From Bacillota bacterium (GTDB taxonomy: Bacteria > Bacillota > UBA4882 > UBA10575): DNA of 9,822 nucleotides. The stretch covers positions 1 through 9,822 of the forward strand of contig JAAYMP010000175.1 of assembly GCA_012521315.1 (NCBI GenBank), written 5' to 3'. Shown piece after piece: positions 5,970-9,822 of this stretch. Position 1 is the first letter of the stretch, and every line of letters begins with the position of its first letter. The notes below the pieces were generated by a model. The model was not told the origin of the DNA and did no database searches. It worked only from the letters and a program-made list of their open reading frames with translations. Made by a program: the position numbers and the translations under genes.

Positions 5970-7325
5970 TTATTCCAGTTGCAACTCTTTTATCAAGTTA
6001 TGGACAAAATCCGTCGTAAATTCGCCCTTTATAAAGTTGGGGTGGTGAAGGATCTCCAGGTGGAAGAGGATGGTTGACGGAATTCCTTCCACCTCAAACT
6101 CATCCAACGCCCTGATCATCCTGGTGATCGCTTCCTCCCGCGTTTCCCCCCAGGCGATCAGTTTGGCAATCATCGAGTCGTAATAGGGGGTGATCAAATA
6201 ACCGGAATAAGCGGCGCTGTCCACCCGGATCCCCGGGCCGCCGGGCGCGTGGTAAAATTGGATCAAGCCCGGCTGGGGCAGGAAATTCTTCTGCGGATCC
6301 TCGGCGTTAATCCGGCATTCAATGGCATGCCCTCTAAGGGTAATCTCCTCCTGTCGCCAGGGTAACTTCTCGCCGGCCGCAATCAAAATTTGCTGTTTCA
6401 CCAGGTCAATACCGGTAACCATCTCGGTGACCGGGTGCTCGACCTGGATCCGGGTATTCATCTCCATAAAATAAAACCGATCGTCTTTATCGACCAAAAA
6501 CTCCACGGTTCCGGCGTTCTTGTAACCCACCGCCCGCGCCCCTTTGAGCGCCGCTTCGCCCAAGGCCTTCCTCAACTTCGGCGAGACCCGCGGGGAAGGG
6601 CTCTCCTCCAAAATCTTCTGGTGACGCCGCTGCAGGGAGCATTCCCGTTCGCCAAGATAGACGCCGTTGCCATACTCGTCAAAGAGAACCTGGATCTCAA
6701 TGTGCCGCGGTTCTTCCAAATATTTTTCGAGATAAACCTCGGGGTGGCCAAAGGCCGCTTCCGCTTCCAACTGGGCGGTCTGGACCGCTTGCTTTAAATC
6801 ATCGGGCGAATGCACCACCCGCATGCCCCGGCCCCCGCCACCGGCCGCCGCCTTTATGATCACCGGATAGCCGATCTCCGCGGCGACGTCCAGCGCTTCT
6901 TCGACGGAGGTCAAGGGCCCGTCCGAACCGGGGATCACCGGAACGCCCTGTTCCTTCATGATTCTTTTCGCCCGTGATTTGTCACCCATCTTCTCCATCA
7001 CCGAAGCGGGCGGCCCGATAAACTTTATGTTATGAGTCTCGCAGATCTCAACAAACCGCGGGTTTTCGGACAAAAAGCCGTACCCCGGATGGATCGCGTC
7101 AACCCCGGTCAGCGTCGCTGTACTGATCAGGTTGATGATGTTCAGATAACTTTTGGACGGCGAGGCTGGCCCAACGCACACGGCCTCATCGGCATAACGC
7201 ACATGCAAAGCATCCTGGTCGACTTCGGAATACACCGCCACCGTTTCAATCCCCAGCTCTTTGCAGGCCCGGATCACGCGTAAGGCAATCTCTCCCCGGT
7301 TGGCGACTAAAATCTTGCCAAACAC
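5970..7325 (-). CDS. accC: Biotin carboxylase subunit of acetyl-CoA carboxylase
   Basis: Carboxylates biotin on AccB using ATP and bicarbonate, the first half-reaction of malonyl-CoA synthesis. At 451 aa it matches the E. coli enzyme (449). The N-terminal domain opens FGKILVANRGEIALRVIRA and has HPGYGFLSEN (79-88). The ATP-grasp region shows Lys116, Lys158, the Gly-rich loop GGGGRGM (162-168), EKYLE (200-204) and RRHQKI (233-238, Lys237). The catalytic stretch MEMNTRIQVEHPVTE has Glu288, Asn290, Arg292 and Glu296, and Arg338 lies in ECRINAEDP. All known active-site residues I can align are present. The start is a GTG ending at 7325 with GGAGGTG 8 bases upstream. It follows accB by 50 bases and leaves 93 bases before the Asp23-family gene. 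accA and accD are not in the window. Confidence 0.98.
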   Translation of the reverse strand: MFGKILVANRGEIALRVIRACKELGIETVAVYSEVDQDALHVRYADEAVCVGPASPSKSYLNIINLISTATLTGVDAIHPGYGFLSENPRFVEICETHNIKFIGPPASVMEKMGDKSRAKRIMKEQGVPVIPGSDGPLTSVEEALDVAAEIGYPVIIKAAAGGGGRGMRVVHSPDDLKQAVQTAQLEAEAAFGHPEVYLEKYLEEPRHIEIQVLFDEYGNGVYLGERECSLQRRHQKILEESPSPRVSPKLRKALGEAALKGARAVGYKNAGTVEFLVDKDDRFYFMEMNTRIQVEHPVTEMVTGIDLVKQQILIAAGEKLPWRQEEITLRGHAIECRINAEDPQKNFLPQPGLIQFYHAPGGPGIRVDSAAYSGYLITPYYDSMIAKLIAWGETREEAITRMIRALDEFEVEGIPSTILFHLEILHHPNFIKGEFTTDFVHNLIKELQLE

Positions 7326-7375
7326 CGATACTACACCTCCGACACTTGTTTGGACGTTTCCCCTGCCAAAATTGT

Positions 7376-7855
7376 TCAGGTTTTTTCGATGATGAACAAG
7401 GGTTGTCCATACTCGACCGGTTCGGCGTCGTTCACCAGAATCTCAACCACCTTGCCGCGGAACGGGCTTTCGATCTCATTCATCACCTTCATCGCTTCGA
7501 TAATACACAGGGTCTTCCCGGGTTCAACCATCTCGCCCACCTCAACAAAGGGCGTCTCCCCCGGCCCTGGCGCCCGGTAAAAAGTCCCCACGATCTCGGC
7601 CAAAACATACTCTTGGTTGGGGGCCAGCTTCCGCTCCTGCGCGACAGGCTCCGGTGCGGGGGTATTTTGGACCGGGGCGGGGGCGGACGCCACCGCCGGC
7701 GGCGGCGCCGCCGGCGTTACCGTTACCACCGGTTGCACCACGCCGGGAATCCCTTTTTTAATCACAATTTTTGTGCCGTTGCTTTCCAGATTCAATTCGG
7801 TTATATCGGTCTCAACCAGCATTTGCATTAGCTCTTTGATTTCCTTGATATTCAT
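7376..7855 (-). CDS. accB: Biotin carboxyl carrier protein of acetyl-CoA carboxylase
   Basis: Carries the biotin that shuttles CO2 between AccC and the carboxyltransferase AccA/AccD. The 159-aa protein has the typical three parts. The N-terminus (1-35, NIKEIKELMQMLVETDITELNL and onward, seen as IKELMQMLVETDITEL) is the family's helical segment. A flexible linker rich in Ala and Pro covers about 40-75. The biotinyl domain (about 82-159) contains GTFYRAPGPGETPFVEVG (90-107) and the EAMKVMNEI motif (120-128) with Lys123 as the biotinylation site. Start ATG ends at 7855, with AAGGAG about 10 bases upstream. The gene follows spoIIIAH after a 129-base AT-rich spacer and precedes accC by 50 bases. 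The spoIIIAH-accB-accC order matches B. subtilis. Confidence 0.98.
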   Translation of the reverse strand: MNIKEIKELMQMLVETDITELNLESNGTKIVIKKGIPGVVQPVVTVTPAAPPPAVASAPAPVQNTPAPEPVAQERKLAPNQEYVLAEIVGTFYRAPGPGETPFVEVGEMVEPGKTLCIIEAMKVMNEIESPFRGKVVEILVNDAEPVEYGQPLFIIEKT

Positions 7856-7984
7856 CAGTCACACTCTCCTTAGCTTGGCAAATGGAACCGTTATTTTAAT
7901 TTCGCACCGGCCTATTATTTTCCTCTTTTTCTTTTTGTTTTTCAGGCCGGCGGCACCTTGTTCGTCCGAGCTAACCCCTTAATT
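7856..7984. other. AT-rich spoIIIAH-accB intergenic region with an inverted repeat
   Basis: This 129-base gap is the longest in the window and the most AT-rich. CCGGCCT (7907-7913) and AGGCCGG (7944-7950) form a 7-bp inverted repeat around a 30-base loop. The loop is almost pure purine on the transcribed minus strand and pyrimidine on the plus strand. An accB promoter would be expected here, since spoIIIA is sporulation-specific and accBC is needed in growth, but I do not see a convincing -35/-10 pair. There is no T run after a hairpin in the minus-strand direction, so no clear terminator for spoIIIA either. Confidence 0.4.
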
Positions 7985-8497
7985 CTACTCCATAATCCGG
8001 ATCTGTTCCACCCGGTAGCCGGTGATCCTGGTCGCCAATTCCCCAATCTCCGCGACCGCCGCGGGATTCAACGGCCTGCCCTTGACGATCACGGCGACCG
8101 TCCCGGGATAAACAGCCACCGCATTTTGGGGATACCCCTTGGCCGCCAACAAGTTTTCCAACTCGTGCTCGACGGTTTGGCGTTTCATTAACGTCAACAG
8201 TTCATCATGGAGCTTTGTCCTTTGTTCGCCTTCCGCCGTGCGCAACATCTCTTCCAACGTTTCCTGAAGGCGACTCCGCTCCCGGTCCCGGTTCCAGCGG
8301 AACTCGACCAGGGCCGCCTCGTCCCCGAGCTGCTTTTGGGCGGAAACCGCCACAGCCAATGGGGGGTCTGGCAACGCCTCGCCACGGCCGGCCGGGTCGA
8401 AGGCAATCCGGCTGTAAAACCCGACCCCAAGCAGGAGGAAAAAGCTAACCCCCAACAAAACCCAGGTCAGAATTGGATCCGCCTGTCTGAGCTCCAA
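7985..8497 (-). CDS. spoIIIAH: Stage III sporulation protein SpoIIIAH
   Basis: Mother-cell component of the SpoIIIA-SpoIIQ channel; its extracellular domain resembles the YscJ/FliF ring-building fold and in B. subtilis binds SpoIIQ of the forespore. The 170-aa protein has a short cytoplasmic N-terminus, one membrane segment (about 10-27, LTWVLLGVSFFLLLGVGF), a linker, a charged coiled-coil-like stretch (FRWNRDRERSRLQETLEEML, about 67-85) and the C-terminal ring domain with LLAAKGYPQNAVAVYPGTV (116-134) and AEIGELATRITGYRVEQIRI (149-168). The start is a TTG ending at 8497 with GGGAGGG 6 bases upstream. It is the last spoIIIA gene and is followed by accB, as in B. subtilis. Identity rests on topology, the C-terminal pattern and the unbroken AE-AF-AG-AH order. 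Confidence 0.93.
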   Translation of the reverse strand: MELRQADPILTWVLLGVSFFLLLGVGFYSRIAFDPAGRGEALPDPPLAVAVSAQKQLGDEAALVEFRWNRDRERSRLQETLEEMLRTAEGEQRTKLHDELLTLMKRQTVEHELENLLAAKGYPQNAVAVYPGTVAVIVKGRPLNPAAVAEIGELATRITGYRVEQIRIME

Positions 8498-8557
8498 TCT
8501 TTACCCTCCCTTTAAGTTTCTCCACTTCTCGGTTTTTACCTATGAACTTTTAAAATA

Positions 8558-9175
8558 TTAACCCCATGGTAATACAAGCACCCGGTGGAGAGCAATCCCC
8601 AGCAAAACCGCGGTCGCTTCGCCCAACTGCCGGCGGATCGCCGGGTCGGCGGCCCCTTCGGCCACCACCAACACGCCACTGATCACCGGCGCTTTTTGCC
8701 CGTTTAAGACCGGGGCCTCAACCCCGCCGCTTTGGCGCTGGAAGACCGGTTCCCGCCGGGTCATGAGTTCGCCGGGGCTGTTTCCCTGCCCCGTCGCGCC
8801 AACCCGTTCTTGCCGTTCCTCCCGGTAAAGCCACTGACTCTCAGCGGTCGTCGCCAAGTGCAGGTCGACCACCACCCGTCCCGCCCCTTTAACCTGGGCC
8901 AAAATGGCGGCCACTTCCCGTTCGAGGCGGCTTTCGGACCACTGCTCATCTCCTTTTTCGGCCAACGCCGGCCCTTTGACGGGTAATTCCGGAGCGGCCT
9001 GCCCCGGCTTTGGTTGGCCGCTACCATCCCAGAACATAAAGGCGACACCCATTCCGGCGAGCAAAAACAGGGTTAAGATCGTCTTGCGTTCTTTAGCCGG
9101 AAGCTTTTGTAAACCAAAGTAATTCAGCAGTTTACGCAAGAAAAACCGTTCCTCAGGATCCCTCTTCTTCGGCAA
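8558..9175 (-). CDS. spoIIIAG: Stage III sporulation protein SpoIIIAG
   Basis: Membrane protein that in B. subtilis forms a large ring in the mother-cell membrane as part of the SpoIIIA channel. The product is 205 aa, slightly shorter than the B. subtilis protein. A basic N-terminus precedes a single membrane segment (about 32-49, TILTLFLLAGMGVAFMFW). The extracellular domain has the family patterns REVAAILAQVKGAGRVVVDLHL (86-107) and, near the end, PVISGVLVVAEGAADPAIRRQL (163-184) with LLGIALHRVLVL (191-202). The start is taken as TTG ending at 9175, overlapping spoIIIAF by 23 bp, with AAGGA close upstream and GGAGGTG 11 bases upstream. A TTG ending at 9139 behind GAGGAA would avoid the overlap and is possible. 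A 60-base AT-rich spacer separates it from spoIIIAH. Confidence 0.94.
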   Translation of the reverse strand: MPKKRDPEERFFLRKLLNYFGLQKLPAKERKTILTLFLLAGMGVAFMFWDGSGQPKPGQAAPELPVKGPALAEKGDEQWSESRLEREVAAILAQVKGAGRVVVDLHLATTAESQWLYREERQERVGATGQGNSPGELMTRREPVFQRQSGGVEAPVLNGQKAPVISGVLVVAEGAADPAIRRQLGEATAVLLGIALHRVLVLPWG

Positions 9176-9662
9176 ATTCCTTTTTCACCTCCACCCGCTC
9201 CGGCGCCACCGCCAAGACCGCGGCCACTGTTCTCTGCAAAAACTCCACCGAAACCCCAGGGTCGGCCGGGAAAATTACCCGCACCCTTTCGACCTGCCCG
9301 GCCGCGCCGCTGATCTCCACTTGCACCCCGGCGGTCCCCGTAATCTGCTGGAGAAACGCGGCCACCTTCGCCTGGAGGGCCGGCGCCGTCAGCGCCGCCA
9401 CCTGCTCCTCGCCCTGCTGGCGCAGGTTGACTCCTTCCGCCACCAAGTCCGCCGGGTCGGCCCGCCCCCCTCCGACGGCGACCGCCGGGAAGGCCGCCGG
9501 AAAATTCTGCCCCACCCGGATGACCAAATTGACGAGGGAAAAAAGGACAATCAACCCGACGACCATCCGCCCGTATTTGCGCATCCCGTCATCGGGCAGG
9601 AGAAGCTCGCAGAAACCGGCCAACAAGATCAGCGCCAACAGGCTTTTCAGCGCCTCTTTAAT
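9153..9662 (-). CDS. spoIIIAF: Stage III sporulation protein SpoIIIAF, probable ATT start
   Basis: Part of the SpoIIIA complex in the engulfing mother-cell membrane. With the start proposed here it is 169 aa: two membrane segments (about 5-22, LKSLLALILLAGFCELLL, and 31-50, GRMVVGLIVLFSLVNLVIRV) joined by LPDDGMRKY, which matches the family's LLP...MxxYxxMVVGL signature, then a soluble domain ending in VSVEFLQRTVAAVLAVAPERVEV. A strong AGGAGGT lies upstream at 9671-9677, and the only plausible start within reach is ATT ending at 9662, 8 bases away. The frame is open further to a GTG ending at 9722 that overlaps the spoIIIAE stop (GTGA), adding 20 Arg-rich residues (MRRAVSAASRARPVTRR) unlike the family. 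A sequencing error altering the start is also possible. The end overlaps spoIIIAG by 23 bp. Confidence 0.87.
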   Translation of the reverse strand: MKEALKSLLALILLAGFCELLLPDDGMRKYGRMVVGLIVLFSLVNLVIRVGQNFPAAFPAVAVGGGRADPADLVAEGVNLRQQGEEQVAALTAPALQAKVAAFLQQITGTAGVQVEISGAAGQVERVRVIFPADPGVSVEFLQRTVAAVLAVAPERVEVKKEFAEEEGS

Positions 9663-9670
9663 CGGAAAGC

Positions 9671-9677
9671 ACCTCCT
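9671..9677 (-). promoter_or_regulatory. Ribosome binding site of spoIIIAF
   Basis: AGGAGGT on the minus strand, 8 bases upstream of the ATT ending at 9662. No ATG, GTG or TTG lies in frame at a workable distance: the next codons read TTT CCG ATT AAA GAG GCG CTG. This is the evidence for an ATT start. Confidence 0.6.
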
Positions 9678-9696
9678 CGTTACGGGCCGGGCGCGC

Positions 9697-9720
9697 GAGG
9701 CGGCGCTTACCGCCCGCCTC
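9697..9720 (-). repeat. Intercistronic inverted repeat between spoIIIAE and spoIIIAF
   Basis: GAGGCGG (9697-9703) and CCGCCTC (9714-9720) are perfect 7-bp complements around a 10-base loop. The stem begins at the spoIIIAE stop codon and ends 19 bases before the spoIIIAF ribosome binding site. No T run follows, so it is not a classical terminator; it could stabilise mRNA ends or tune translation. Confidence 0.5.
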
Positions 9721-9822
9721 ACCGCACGACCGCGGTCAAATTCCCCAACCCAATCAGGATGGTGAGGCAGAAAAAGAACATCAAACCGACCACGGCCACC
9801 GTGGCAAAGATCACCGTTACCG
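9719..9822 (-). CDS. spoIIIAE: Stage III sporulation protein SpoIIIAE, C-terminal end only
   Basis: Only the last 33 complete codons are inside the window; the gene enters from the right edge and stops with TGA at 9719-9721. The visible peptide is mostly one hydrophobic helix, VTVIFATVAVVGLMFFF followed by CLTILIGLGNLTAVVR. This resembles the C-terminus of SpoIIIAE, a polytopic membrane protein of the SpoIIIA complex, which typically ends with a MFFF...LTILVG.GN-like stretch. Position directly upstream of spoIIIAF supports the call. The fragment alone is too short for certainty. Confidence 0.85.
   Translation of the reverse strand, partial: VTVIFATVAVVGLMFFFCLTILIGLGNLTAVVR

Noticed and set aside
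7694..7716. 10-bp GC-only inverted repeat with a 3-base loop
   Set aside because: It falls in the GCC/GGC-rich Ala/Pro linker of accB and is readily explained by repeated codons.
7346..7831. 161-codon open frame on the plus strand with His/Arg-rich runs
   Set aside because: Antisense to accB; the odd composition mirrors the Ala/Pro linker codons of accB.
8498..8557. Possible sporulation promoter in the AT-rich spacer between spoIIIAG and spoIIIAH
   Set aside because: A CATAGG element is visible but no matching sigma-E or sigma-G -35 at the right distance.
1..9822. Search for tRNA, rRNA, CRISPR arrays, insertion sequences and phage genes
   Set aside because: None seen; the window is fully explained by tightly packed core genes on one strand.

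Overview
All recognised genes in this window lie on the minus strand, so it reads from right (upstream) to left (downstream). It looks like chromosomal core DNA from an endospore-forming member of the Firmicutes (Bacillota). The base composition is GC-rich by eye and the gene content is clostridial in style: a spoIIIA operon, an AmaP/DUF2273/Asp23 set and a TsaD paralogue next to nusB. I cannot place it below phylum or class with confidence. I see no mobile element, tRNA, rRNA or CRISPR array.

Layout in transcription order. First comes the distal part of the sporulation operon spoIIIA: the C-terminus of spoIIIAE (cut by the right edge), then spoIIIAF, spoIIIAG and spoIIIAH. Next are accB and accC, the biotin carrier and biotin carboxylase of acetyl-CoA carboxylase. 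They are followed by an envelope module of three genes: an Asp23/Gls24 protein (positional counterpart of B. subtilis yqhY), an AmaP-like membrane protein and a small DUF2273 membrane protein. Then come nusB, a TsaD/Kae1-family paralogue, polA (DNA polymerase I) and mutM (formamidopyrimidine-DNA glycosylase, cut by the left edge).

The right part follows the order known from B. subtilis (spoIIIAH-accB-accC-yqhY-nusB). Two differences stand out: amaP and DUF2273 sit between the Asp23 gene and nusB, and nusB leads through the TsaD paralogue straight into polA-mutM instead of folD-xseA. Genes are tightly packed: AF/AG overlap by 23 bp, nusB/TsaD-like by 8 bp, TsaD-like/polA by 32 bp, and polA and mutM are 2 bp apart. 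No gap exceeds about 130 bp, so long polycistronic transcripts are likely. The roles are engulfment-stage channel assembly between mother cell and forespore, fatty acid precursor synthesis, envelope stress or acc control, transcription antitermination, and DNA repair.

I found no clearly new system. The points most worth a second look are an 11-bp perfect terminator-like hairpin inside the TsaD-paralogue coding sequence, an apparent ATT start codon for spoIIIAF behind a strong Shine-Dalgarno and a hairpin, the TsaD paralogue itself, and the Asp23-like domain repeated in AmaP next to Asp23.
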